A stretch of 64,000 bases of DNA, from the NCBI GenBank assembly GCA_003567685.1, contig PWYW01000067.1, positions 1-64,000 of the forward strand. The letters are read 5' to 3'. Shown here piece by piece: positions 9,765 to 18,931 of the stretch. The DNA comes from Gammaproteobacteria bacterium. Its GTDB lineage: Bacteria; Pseudomonadota; Gammaproteobacteria; Xanthomonadales; Wenzhouxiangellaceae. The notes beneath the pieces are model-generated. The model had not been told where the DNA came from and searched no databases. It was given only the letters and a program-made list of their open reading frames with translations. Numbering within the stretch: the first letter of the stretch is position 1; each line of letters begins with the position of its first letter. Made by a program: the position numbers and the translations under genes.

Positions 9765-9947
9765 GGAACATCTCCTTAGTGACTGAGGCTTGTTGTCTTA
9801 TGACGCAAAACGCGTCGAAAACCGGCCAACCGCATCAGACTGCAGCGCTGCCACCCTCGCGACCATGAGTGGCAGATTGGGGTCAGATCAAATTCCGGTC
9901 GCCAGCCAGTGGCTACACTGGTGGGCAAGGTCTACTTGGAGCTTGAT

Positions 9948-11234
9948 ATGCGTAGTCGTCGATTCGTCAGCCGGCTTACCCGCCAGACTCAAGCACTGAT
10001 CCTGGCCGGTGGACGTGGCAGTCGCCTGGAAATGCTGACGGATTGGCGGGCCAAGCCCGCCGTTCCGTTCGGCGGGAAATTCCGAATCATTGACTTCGCG
10101 CTGTCCAACTGTCTCCATTCAGGTATCCGACGAATCGGTGTCCTTACCCAGTACAAGTCTCACTCGTTGATTCGACATCTCATGCTTGGCTGGAACAACC
10201 TGAACAATGACTACGGCGAATTTCTCGACCTGATCCCCGCCCAGCAATGGCTTGAAGACGAATCCTGGTACCTGGGCACTGCCGATGCGGTCTACCAGAG
10301 CCTCGACATCATTGACTCTCACAACGCCGATTACATACTGGTGCTGGCTGGCGACCACGTCTACAAGATGGACTACGGAGAATTGATCGCGGCGCACGTG
10401 GAAACCCAGGCTGACATCACGGTTGCCTGTCACGATGTCGCCATCGAAGAGGCTCATCAATTCGGTGTCGCCGAGCGCGCGGAAAGCGGCCGAATCATTG
10501 GCTTCGAGGAGAAACCCCCGCATCCCAAGCCCTGGCCCGAATCTCCCGGACGAGCGCTTACCAGCATGGGCCTGTACGTGTTTTCACGCAATTACTTGCA
10601 CCACGTGCTGGAAGCAGACGCCAAGGACAATGCCAGCCAACACGATTTTGGCCGGAACATCATCCCCGGCGCGTTGGAACGTGGTGACCGGGTATTCAGC
10701 GCGTTGTTGCGAGACGCGTCGCCGGGCCAAGCCTATTGGAGAGACGTTGGAACACTCGATTCCTATTTCCAGACCAATATGGAAATGCTGGAGCGGCATC
10801 CGGCCCTGAACATCTTTGATCCAGATTGGCCGATCTTCACCAACCTGGTGCAGGCGCCACCGGCGAAGTTCACCGATCATGGGCCGACCGGAGGGTGCCG
10901 GCTCATCGACAGCATCGTTGCCGATGGCGCGGTCATTTCGGATTCTTTCCTTGAGCGATCGATCATTTTTGCCGGCGTCAATATTCGAGACGGTTGCGAG
11001 ATCAAGCGCTCCCTGGTCCTGCCAGACTGTCAAATCGGCAAGAACTCACGGGTGCACAACGCGATATTGGACAACGGTTGCATCCTGCCGCCGGGCACGA
11101 TCATCGGCGAAAACCCGGTTGACGATCGAGAACGCTTTCATGTGACCGACAATGGCGTGATCGTGGTCAATCGCGCCATGCTCGGACAGCCAGCAGCTTA
11201 TCAACCCACCACCATTTCGCCCGGAACCATCTGA
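9948..11234 (+). CDS. glgC: Glucose-1-phosphate adenylyltransferase
   Basis: Makes ADP-glucose from glucose 1-phosphate and ATP. The 428-aa protein is close to the usual bacterial length. It has the nucleotide-binding [12 protein letters not shown] motif, [22 protein letters not shown], the [11 protein letters not shown] segment and the sugar-phosphate-site [13 protein letters not shown]-terminal left-handed-helix region with isoleucine-patch repeats follows. I chose ATG 9948, with TTGGAG 6-7 nt upstream; an in-frame GTG at 9909 lacks a ribosome site. No glgA, glgB or glgP is in the window. The enzyme sits beside an SPS-like glycosyltransferase, so ADP-glucose may feed a soluble glucoside rather than only glycogen. 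That link is inference. Confidence 0.9.
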   Translation: MRSRRFVSRLTRQTQALILAGGRGSRLEMLTDWRAKPAVPFGGKFRIIDFALSNCLHSGIRRIGVLTQYKSHSLIRHLMLGWNNLNNDYGEFLDLIPAQQWLEDESWYLGTADAVYQSLDIIDSHNADYILVLAGDHVYKMDYGELIAAHVETQADITVACHDVAIEEAHQFGVAERAESGRIIGFEEKPPHPKPWPESPGRALTSMGLYVFSRNYLHHVLEADAKDNASQHDFGRNIIPGALERGDRVFSALLRDASPGQAYWRDVGTLDSYFQTNMEMLERHPALNIFDPDWPIFTNLVQAPPAKFTDHGPTGGCRLIDSIVADGAVISDSFLERSIIFAGVNIRDGCEIKRSLVLPDCQIGKNSRVHNAILDNGCILPPGTIIGENPVDDRERFHVTDNGVIVVNRAMLGQPAAYQPTTISPGTI

Positions 11235-11322
11235 ACGTCGCTATATCAGCGCGTCGATAGTGCCCGGGAAAAGCACCGGAAGCCCGGCAACATCTCGACA
11301 GGAAAATTAAACCGGCCTTCCG

Positions 11323-12732
11323 CTACTCCAACCAGTCGGTAACGTGCCGGCTTGCATCCAGTTCGGGCAACCCGCTCAGCGGCGCACGTCCTCGCTTCAG
11401 CATGGCCTCAATGACCCTGAGATACCCTCGAGCGGTCGCCTGCCAGGTATAGCGCTCGCTCACCATTCGCGCAGCGGACGCGCTCAAGGCGGAGAAACGA
11501 CCCAGCGCATCCAGCATGCCCTCTGACAGGCTTACGGCATCATCGGGATCAACCAGAACGCCAGTGTCGGCCGTGAATACCTCCGAAGGGCCACCATATC
11601 GCGTTGCTACCACAGCCAGCCCACAGGCTGCTGCCTCAATCGGCGCAAGGCCGAACGGCTCATACAAAGACGGCAACACAAAGACCGATTTTCGGGCCGC
11701 GAACCAGCGATACGCAGTCGCCAACTGTCGCTGTGAACTGGCATTGACAAAGATCACCTGATCGCGCAAACCCGCTGCCTGTATTCGATCAAGCAGAGGC
11801 TCAAGCACCGAGCGTTCGTCGGCGCCCAACCTGCCCACTTGTTCGAAGGGGGCATCCAGGCCGCGAACGAATAGCGCCAGGCGGGCCCTCTGCTGAAGAT
11901 CGATGCTAGACAACCACGCCTCGACGAACCCGGCAAGATTCTTTTTGGGTTCGAGTCGACTGGACGCCAGGACGACGGGACGCTGGTCATCACCCGCACG
12001 CGCTTTCAGACGCGCCAGGAAATCGTCATCATCGCTGCCGGTATCGGTGTTGAAGATGGCAGCGTTGATGCCTGGCGGCACCACGTTGAATCGAGTATCG
12101 CGCCCGGCCTCGACCGCGCCCGCATAGAGCGAATGGGCATACTGTTCATGCTGTTCCGCCCGTGTCGAGGTAATCATCGCGCCAGCGGCTTGCATCGCCG
12201 CTCGCTCCGCTGCAATTCGGGCATGGAACTGATAGCGCTGGTTCCCCTGCGGCCAGTTTGCGGTGGTGGTTCCAAGACGCTCCAGTTTTTGGGCACCCAG
12301 GGAATGCGCGGTAAAGGTAAAGGGCGTCGATGTCTGTTGCCGCCACAGGACACCCATCCAGCCGCCATCGGCGTAGTGTGTCGTCACGGCATCGGGCTTT
12401 TCATCGCCATAGAACTCCGCCACCTTGCCAACGAGCTCAGACAAATGCGGCCAAAGCTTTTCCTTGGGGATAAACCTCCTCCCGCCCGCCTCGAGACGAA
12501 CGATCCTCACGCGAGATTCCTGAACACCGAAATCAGCGAGCGGTGCCTCGAAGCCGGGCCATTCGGGGTCTTCAATGCGGCGCGTAATGACATCGACTGA
12601 CACTCCCAGATCGGCAAGCGCCAGGGCCAGTTCTCGAACGTAAACCAGTTGGCCGCCAAAATCCGGGTGCTCCGTCAAATAGCGGTTATCGGCATCGAAA
12701 TTCCCCTGGGGGTTGAAAAAGGCAATCCGCAT
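11323..12732 (-). CDS. GT4 glycosyltransferase resembling sucrose-phosphate synthase
   Basis: A 469-aa GT-B enzyme of family GT4. It resembles the catalytic part of bacterial sucrose-phosphate synthases (Halothermothrix type): FNPQGNFDADNRYLTEHPDF followed by GGQLVYVREL at the N-terminus, PKEKLWPHL, the FTAHSLGAQK acceptor-site histidine segment, the SSRLEPKKN donor-phosphate residues, and the E-x-F-G-L-x-P-x-E-A nucleotide-sugar signature near residues 369-378. No fused phosphatase domain is present and no sucrose-phosphatase gene is nearby. Its ATG overlaps the kinase stop (TGATG), so the two are translationally coupled. Sucrose 6-phosphate is the likely product, but other SPS-like GT4 enzymes make different glucosides. 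Confidence 0.78.
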   Translation of the reverse strand: MRIAFFNPQGNFDADNRYLTEHPDFGGQLVYVRELALALADLGVSVDVITRRIEDPEWPGFEAPLADFGVQESRVRIVRLEAGGRRFIPKEKLWPHLSELVGKVAEFYGDEKPDAVTTHYADGGWMGVLWRQQTSTPFTFTAHSLGAQKLERLGTTTANWPQGNQRYQFHARIAAERAAMQAAGAMITSTRAEQHEQYAHSLYAGAVEAGRDTRFNVVPPGINAAIFNTDTGSDDDDFLARLKARAGDDQRPVVLASSRLEPKKNLAGFVEAWLSSIDLQQRARLALFVRGLDAPFEQVGRLGADERSVLEPLLDRIQAAGLRDQVIFVNASSQRQLATAYRWFAARKSVFVLPSLYEPFGLAPIEAAACGLAVVATRYGGPSEVFTADTGVLVDPDDAVSLSEGMLDALGRFSALSASAARMVSERYTWQATARGYLRVIEAMLKRGRAPLSGLPELDASRHVTDWLE

Positions 12733-13379
12733 CAGTTCGTCCTCAGGCTGAAGTCGTCCTCGATGATCAAGTCGGCACGCTTCTGATGTTCAGAGATGAT
12801 TTGATGTTCTATGGCAAGAACTTTGTCGATGAAAGGATCCAGCTCCGACACATCTCGCCGACGACGTTCGCGGTGAGCCCGGGTCGCTTGCCAGTCACGA
12901 TCAATGAATATTCGAAGATCCGCTGATGACAACAGGCTGGTGTAAGTTCCTTCGGCGATCGCCACGTGGTAGCCCATCATGTCCAATTGCTCGCTGCCGA
13001 CGAGGTCTTGACCATAATCGATCAGGGGCTTGGCAACGCTCTCCTTGCCTTGCTTGAATGCTTGAAGATGCTGGTCAAGGAGGTCCAGTTGAACCTCTTG
13101 CGGGCCGACCCAGGCAATGTCCTTCCGCCTGGCAGCGTCGTTTCTTCTGGGAGGAAGGACAAAATAATCATCTTGCTGAAAGACCAGGGCCCGGATGCCC
13201 CGTTCGTGCAGTGTCTCGGCAAGCGCCGCCGCCGTCTCCGACTTGCCGCTGCCAGACTCGCCAGCCACCGTGATGACAAGCCGTTGGAGGCCTGGTAGCT
13301 CCTGGACTTCCATCCAGTCATTCACGGACTGGGCGGCCTTGCGATGGTGGGCTTCGATAACAATACTGTCGCCTTTCAC
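12732..13379 (-). CDS. P-loop kinase of the uridine kinase / phosphoribulokinase type
   Basis: A 215-aa protein with a Walker A motif GESGSGKSE near residues 40-48, a QQDDYF segment resembling the Walker B/substrate region of uridine kinases, and an arginine-rich lid (RAHRERRRRD) near 168-177. It is the first gene of a two-gene unit with the SPS-like glycosyltransferase. The start is a GTG at 13379 with a weak GAAG upstream; an ATG at 13316 is possible. The substrate is not readable. Context suggests a small sugar, a sugar acid or a nucleoside tied to the glycosyltransferase pathway. Confidence 0.65.
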   Translation of the reverse strand: MKGDSIVIEAHHRKAAQSVNDWMEVQELPGLQRLVITVAGESGSGKSETAAALAETLHERGIRALVFQQDDYFVLPPRRNDAARRKDIAWVGPQEVQLDLLDQHLQAFKQGKESVAKPLIDYGQDLVGSEQLDMMGYHVAIAEGTYTSLLSSADLRIFIDRDWQATRAHRERRRRDVSELDPFIDKVLAIEHQIISEHQKRADLIIEDDFSLRTN

Positions 13380-13444
13380 TGTCTATCTTCACCTGATCAT
13401 GACCACGAGTGTCATCATAAGACATCGAACAATCGAATCTCTTA

Positions 13445-14500
13445 ATGGCTCCTGATTGTCTGCTCATGCATCTGCCCGATAACCCGCCAACCGCATTCGA
13501 CGCGGCCCTGCAAACAGGGTTGGAACAGCAGCACCGCACGGAAGGGCTCGGTGCCGCACTCAAGGCGCTACACCAGCATCAGGTGGACAGCGGTTTTATC
13601 CGCGACCACTTGCTTGAAGTGCGACGCTTCGAGTTCAATGCCGGCAATGATCCAGAGGCGTATTTTTCAGTCCAGTTCAACCCGGCACGCGCCCGCCGCT
13701 TTGCCGGCAAAGGCCGGAGCGAACCGCCAGCCTGGGCGACTCCCGTCCACAACGGCTGCTTCCTCTGTGCCGAAAACGTTGCCTGGCAGCAAAACGGCAT
13801 CGAGAAAGGCTTTCAACTCCAGTTGGCACAGCGCCCATTCACGGCTTGGATGAACCCGTTTCCACTGGCTTCGGGACACGCCATCCTGGCAACGCGTGAC
13901 CATATGACCCAGCATTGGGATGCGTCGCAACAACCCCTCGGACGGCTGGTTGACGAATTGGTCGCTCTTGCCCGACAAACTCCGGGTTGGATTTCCTTCT
14001 ACAACGGCGTCGGTGCGGGCGCGTCCATCGAAGGCCACCTGCATTTCCATGCGATGCCAAGGACGCCTGGATTGAGACCCCTTCCGATCGAAATCGCGGC
14101 CATGCGAGCGAACAGGGACGCGCCCAGGGAGGGGTTTCCTGCGATCGTCAGCGGCCACTATCCGATCGACTTCGTGCACTGGCGCGGCTTGCCCAACGAC
14201 GTGCAATCGAAGGCTGGGGCGTGGGTGTCAGAATGGCAAAAGCAAAAAGCCGACGATCCGGATGCAACGGCCAATCTGATGGCCTGCCACGACTTCAATG
14301 AAGAACTCATCGACCTGTATTTCGTTCCGAGGGTTCGCTCACGCTCCCGCGCAGAGGGCTTGAGCGGTGTCATCGGCTCGTTCGAAGCCATGGGTGAAAT
14401 CATCTGCTCGACTGAGCAGGAGTGGGATGATCTGGAGTCAGGCCGGGTTGACTACCAACGCATCCACGACATCCTCGCCACGGTATCCGTCAAGCTTTGA
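13445..14500 (+). CDS. GalT/HIT-superfamily nucleotidyltransferase or phosphorylase (DUF4922-like)
   Basis: A 351-aa protein with the histidine-triad-type motif G-H-L-H-F-H-A-M-P-R near residues 199-208, preceded by YNGVGAGASIE. Upstream is a C-x-x-C pair (GCFLCAEN, about residues 104-111), a possible half metal site. A long P-F-x-x-W-x-N-P-F-P-x-x-S-G-H segment matches GalT-like and diadenosine-phosphate phosphorylase-like enzymes. It recalls the DUF4922 group and plant GDP-galactose phosphorylase relatives. Likely chemistry: phosphorolysis or nucleotidyl transfer on an NDP-sugar or dinucleotide. It is divergent from the kinase/glycosyltransferase pair across about 65 bp, so all three may share regulation. 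The substrate is unknown. Confidence 0.6.
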   Translation: MAPDCLLMHLPDNPPTAFDAALQTGLEQQHRTEGLGAALKALHQHQVDSGFIRDHLLEVRRFEFNAGNDPEAYFSVQFNPARARRFAGKGRSEPPAWATPVHNGCFLCAENVAWQQNGIEKGFQLQLAQRPFTAWMNPFPLASGHAILATRDHMTQHWDASQQPLGRLVDELVALARQTPGWISFYNGVGAGASIEGHLHFHAMPRTPGLRPLPIEIAAMRANRDAPREGFPAIVSGHYPIDFVHWRGLPNDVQSKAGAWVSEWQKQKADDPDATANLMACHDFNEELIDLYFVPRVRSRSRAEGLSGVIGSFEAMGEIICSTEQEWDDLESGRVDYQRIHDILATVSVKL

Positions 14501-14514
14501 AAGGATTCGGGCAC

Positions 14515-15093
14515 CTACATCGAAACGACCGCAACCCCAAACAGAATGGGATGCAGATGGAAGGCGAACGCATAGTAAAGACCCAACCCCCCCAACACAA
14601 CGACAACATCGTTGACCGCCGTTTTCGGTAGTTGGGGCGGCGCGCCAGGAGACGCTCGGCGCTTGACCGAAATCCGGTCAACCACCGCCCAGGCCAGAAA
14701 GGCACCAAATAAAATCACCGCGGCCAGGGTGCCATTGATCAGCAAATGGGCCAGCGCCCAGGCCTTGACCGCGACCAACATGGGGTGTTTCAGGGCATTC
14801 TGGATGCGACCCGGCAAATAGGCCGCCAGCAACGCCGGGAACACCAGCAGCATCAGCAACATGTTGAGGTGACGCAGGAAGTGGGGCGGATGGTACAACC
14901 AGACAGGATCCAGCCGGGCCTGGCCATAGCCAATCACGATCAGCACCAGCCCGACCAGCGAGATCCCACCGTACACGCCTTTGAAACCCCAGACACCCAG
15001 GGAATTCACCATGCGCGTCCGCAGGGGCTCGGCGACGATGCGAATCGAATGAATGCCGAGAAACAGAACCAGGCCAAGCAGCAGTAGAACCAT
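14515..15093 (-). CDS. NnrU-family membrane protein
   Basis: A 192-aa protein with about five transmembrane segments. Its start (MVLLLLGLVLFLGIHSIRI) and its RNALKHPMLVAVKAWALAHL-type segment (here beginning QNALKHPML) match the NnrU family, first described beside nitric oxide reductase genes in denitrifiers. I chose the ATG at 15093 because GGAG lies 7 nt upstream; the frame is open for another 57 codons but those residues look unlike a protein start. No denitrification gene is nearby. Function is unknown beyond the family label. Confidence 0.75.
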   Translation of the reverse strand: MVLLLLGLVLFLGIHSIRIVAEPLRTRMVNSLGVWGFKGVYGGISLVGLVLIVIGYGQARLDPVWLYHPPHFLRHLNMLLMLLVFPALLAAYLPGRIQNALKHPMLVAVKAWALAHLLINGTLAAVILFGAFLAWAVVDRISVKRRASPGAPPQLPKTAVNDVVVVLGGLGLYYAFAFHLHPILFGVAVVSM

Positions 15094-15199
15094 CGTGTAA
15101 CTCCATCGAAAGATGAGCCGCTGGGGTGCGGGCTTGAGCGTCATTCTGGCACAAGCTGCCACTGGCCGCCTCGAAAAGGCCAGCAGCCACCACCATGGC

Positions 15200-15700
15200 T
15201 CATCGGTCCGGCAAGCCCTCGAAACGATCAAAGAAAATAGGATCAGGCAGCGGTTCGCGGTCAATCGTGATCACGCCCGGCACCGGGCTGAATGGAGCAG
15301 GCCAGGTATCGACAAGAATGAAGTACTCCTGCCCTTCCTCAACATCAACCACCAAAGCCTTGCTGGCAGACGAATCGGCCACGCCCCCCACGCAGCTGCC
15401 ACCTGAAGTGGGGCATCCAGCATAGACAACAACGGCAGTCCAGGGTTGACCTTCATAGGCCACTGAGACCTCTCCAGTGAACGCTGCAGTGAATCGGAGC
15501 AACGCTTCATTTCCTCCGTAGTACACGGCGGAAACGCAATTCTCGGCATTGTCAGCTCGAATATCATTGCTGCCGGAATCAACCACCGGCGCCTGATACG
15601 GGAACGCCTCGATCAACTCAGCCTGCTCGCAAGTCGTCGCTCCCACCAGCAGGGGAATCGAAAGAGCGAAAACCATCAAGACTTTGATTAATTTGATCAT
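15200..15700 (-). CDS. Small secreted protein with PPC-like domain and IFxDRFE tail
   Basis: A 166-aa protein with a clear signal peptide (MIKLIKVLMVFALSIPLLVGA) and four or more cysteines. Its single domain resembles the bacterial pre-peptidase C-terminal (PPC) beta-sandwich: FTAAFTGEVSVAYEG, VVVYAGCPTSGGSC and EGQEYFILVDTW. The C-terminus contains PIFFDRFEG, which resembles the tails of two unrelated secreted proteins in this window (stops at 18932 and 34584). The ATG at 15700 has AGGGAG 6 nt upstream; the open frame further upstream is not needed. No enzymatic residues are recognised. Confidence 0.65.
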   Translation of the reverse strand: MIKLIKVLMVFALSIPLLVGATTCEQAELIEAFPYQAPVVDSGSNDIRADNAENCVSAVYYGGNEALLRFTAAFTGEVSVAYEGQPWTAVVVYAGCPTSGGSCVGGVADSSASKALVVDVEEGQEYFILVDTWPAPFSPVPGVITIDREPLPDPIFFDRFEGLPDR

Positions 15701-15893
15701 CACAGACTCCCTGACGTTCGCAACGAGCCACTTGCTCGCTTGTGCCCAATACACAACTTCATTTGACGTCAAACGCCAGGTGCCCGAATTGAGTTCGGTC
15801 AAATTTTGAGGACTGCATGGGCCTTCACCACGTTGACAGCCTGCTGGCATCCTCGTCCTTGCCTTTGATCTATGAAAGCAGTAAAGACTGTCA

Positions 15894-16901
15894 ATGAAAA
15901 CCCACGGTCAGCCAGTAAAACCAAGCCTGTCGCTCGCCACAGCGCTCCTGCTGTTCGCCCTCACAAGCTGGGCAAACAGCGACAGCGACGCGCTGTGGCA
16001 GCAGGCACTGGAAACTGATCGGCTGCATAGCCTGCTGGTTATGCACAAAGGCCAGGCGGTCGTTGAGCTGGAGCGCGCCGGCCCCGGCTTGTCCGCACCG
16101 GCCAACATCAAATCCGTCTCAAAGACGGTCCTTTCCATGCTGGGTGGCATGGCGATTGACCGGGGCATCATTGACGGCGTGGACAGCCTGCTTGTTGATC
16201 TACTCGGCGATCGCTTTCCCGACGACGCCACGCCGGGAGCCGAAACCATCACCTTCGGCCAGGCACTGTCCATGCAGGCCGGGCTGGAAAGTACATCGGG
16301 CCGCAACTATGGGCGCTGGGTCCAAAGCGATAACTGGGTCAACCATGCCTTGACCCGCCCGATGATCGACCAGCCGGGAGGCCGGATGATTTACTCGACA
16401 GGCGCCACCCACCTGGCTGCCGCCGCTTTGGTCGAGGCCAGCGGTCAAAGCCTCGCCGATTTGGCCCGCGACTGGCTCGGAGAGCCCCTAAACCTGCATA
16501 TTCCCGACTGGATGACTGATCCCCAGGGCATTCATTTCGGCGGCAACGAAATGCAGTTGAGCCCGAGAGCGCTGGCCCAGCTCGGTGAACTGTACCGTCT
16601 GGATGGTCAGATCAATGGACAACAGGTAATTTCATCCGACTGGATTGCGCAGTCCTGGCAAGCCAACGGCCGATCGCCCTGGACCGGCGACGACTACGGC
16701 TATGGCTGGTTCATCACCCATGTCAATGATCTGGACGTGTTTTACGGTCGCGGCTATGGCGGCCAGGCCTTGTTCGTGGTGCCGGAGGCCGAGTTGACCA
16801 TCGCCATCACCTCCAACCCGAATCCACCGTCGTCTGGCTGGCAGTTCCGGCAATTACTCACACTCGTCAACCTGGCCATTGACCACTATCACCGACACTG
16901 A
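15894..16901 (+). CDS. Serine hydrolase, beta-lactamase/NylB-like
   Basis: A 335-aa exported protein with a signal peptide at about residues 1-27. The catalytic S-x-x-K of the class C beta-lactamase fold is S74-V-S-K77. A Y-S-T segment near 160 stands in for the usual Y-x-N, and a GYGGQ segment lies where the third motif (KTG/HxG) is expected. This pattern is commonest in the 6-aminohexanoate-dimer-hydrolase-like (NylB) and esterase-like branches of PF00144. Substrate unknown. It is divergent from the small secreted protein at 15200-15700. Confidence 0.8.
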   Translation: MKTHGQPVKPSLSLATALLLFALTSWANSDSDALWQQALETDRLHSLLVMHKGQAVVELERAGPGLSAPANIKSVSKTVLSMLGGMAIDRGIIDGVDSLLVDLLGDRFPDDATPGAETITFGQALSMQAGLESTSGRNYGRWVQSDNWVNHALTRPMIDQPGGRMIYSTGATHLAAAALVEASGQSLADLARDWLGEPLNLHIPDWMTDPQGIHFGGNEMQLSPRALAQLGELYRLDGQINGQQVISSDWIAQSWQANGRSPWTGDDYGYGWFITHVNDLDVFYGRGYGGQALFVVPEAELTIAITSNPNPPSSGWQFRQLLTLVNLAIDHYHRH

Positions 16902-16934
16902 CCACCCGCACCACAGCGGGTAAAAAGCGCTGAT

Positions 16935-16943
16935 TGCTATACT
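16935..16943 (+). promoter_or_regulatory. Extended -10 promoter for hutU
   Basis: TGCTATACT is an extended -10 element (TGn plus TATACT), 25-40 bp before the two possible hutU starts. No convincing -35 is seen, which is normal for extended -10 promoters. AGGAG at 16967-16971 is the ribosome site that favours the ATG at 16977. Confidence 0.5.
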
Positions 16944-16976
16944 CCAGACGTTAAGGATTTAATGTCAGGAGCTCTC

Positions 16977-18647
<1,671 letters not shown>

Positions 18648-18653
18648 TGTCGA

Positions 18654-18667
18654 GCGCACTTGTGCGC
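18654..18667. terminator. Short hairpin after hutU
   Basis: GCGCAC-TT-GTGCGC forms a six-base stem 6 bp after the hutU stop, between convergent genes. There is no T-run on either strand, so intrinsic termination is uncertain. Confidence 0.25.
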
Positions 18668-18753
18668 GAGGAGACCCATCGAAACCAGACCCTCGCCTTT
18701 CAGACATAGGTGCCCGATGCATCGCCCGCTAGTGGCTCGCTCCGTTGAAAGAA

Positions 18754-18906
18754 TCACCATTCGATGTTTACCGTCGCGCTGAACAATTCGCGATGGCTAT
18801 TCATTTCCGATGTCGCAGCAGTTACCCTGCGGGCGTGGCCCCCGGGGCTGGCGCCCAGCAGGGTGGCCAGGATGATCAGGCTGACAAGCGTGTTTGAGTG
18901 TGACAT
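18754..18906 (-). CDS. Small secreted or membrane peptide, 50 aa
   Basis: Starts MSHSNTLVSLIILATLLGAS, a typical short signal sequence or membrane segment, and may be cleaved near G-H-A. That would leave a mature peptide of about 26 residues ending in VNIEW. The ATG at 18906 has AAGGA 7 nt upstream. An in-frame ATG at 18924 would begin 8 bp after the kelch gene stop. The gene directly follows the kelch-repeat gene on the same strand and is probably cotranscribed. I do not recognise it. The good ribosome site and the leader-like N-terminus are the reasons to call it real. Confidence 0.5.
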   Translation of the reverse strand: MSHSNTLVSLIILATLLGASPGGHARRVTAATSEMNSHRELFSATVNIEW

Positions 18907-18931
18907 GGCTGTGTCCTTGTTCATGACTGAA

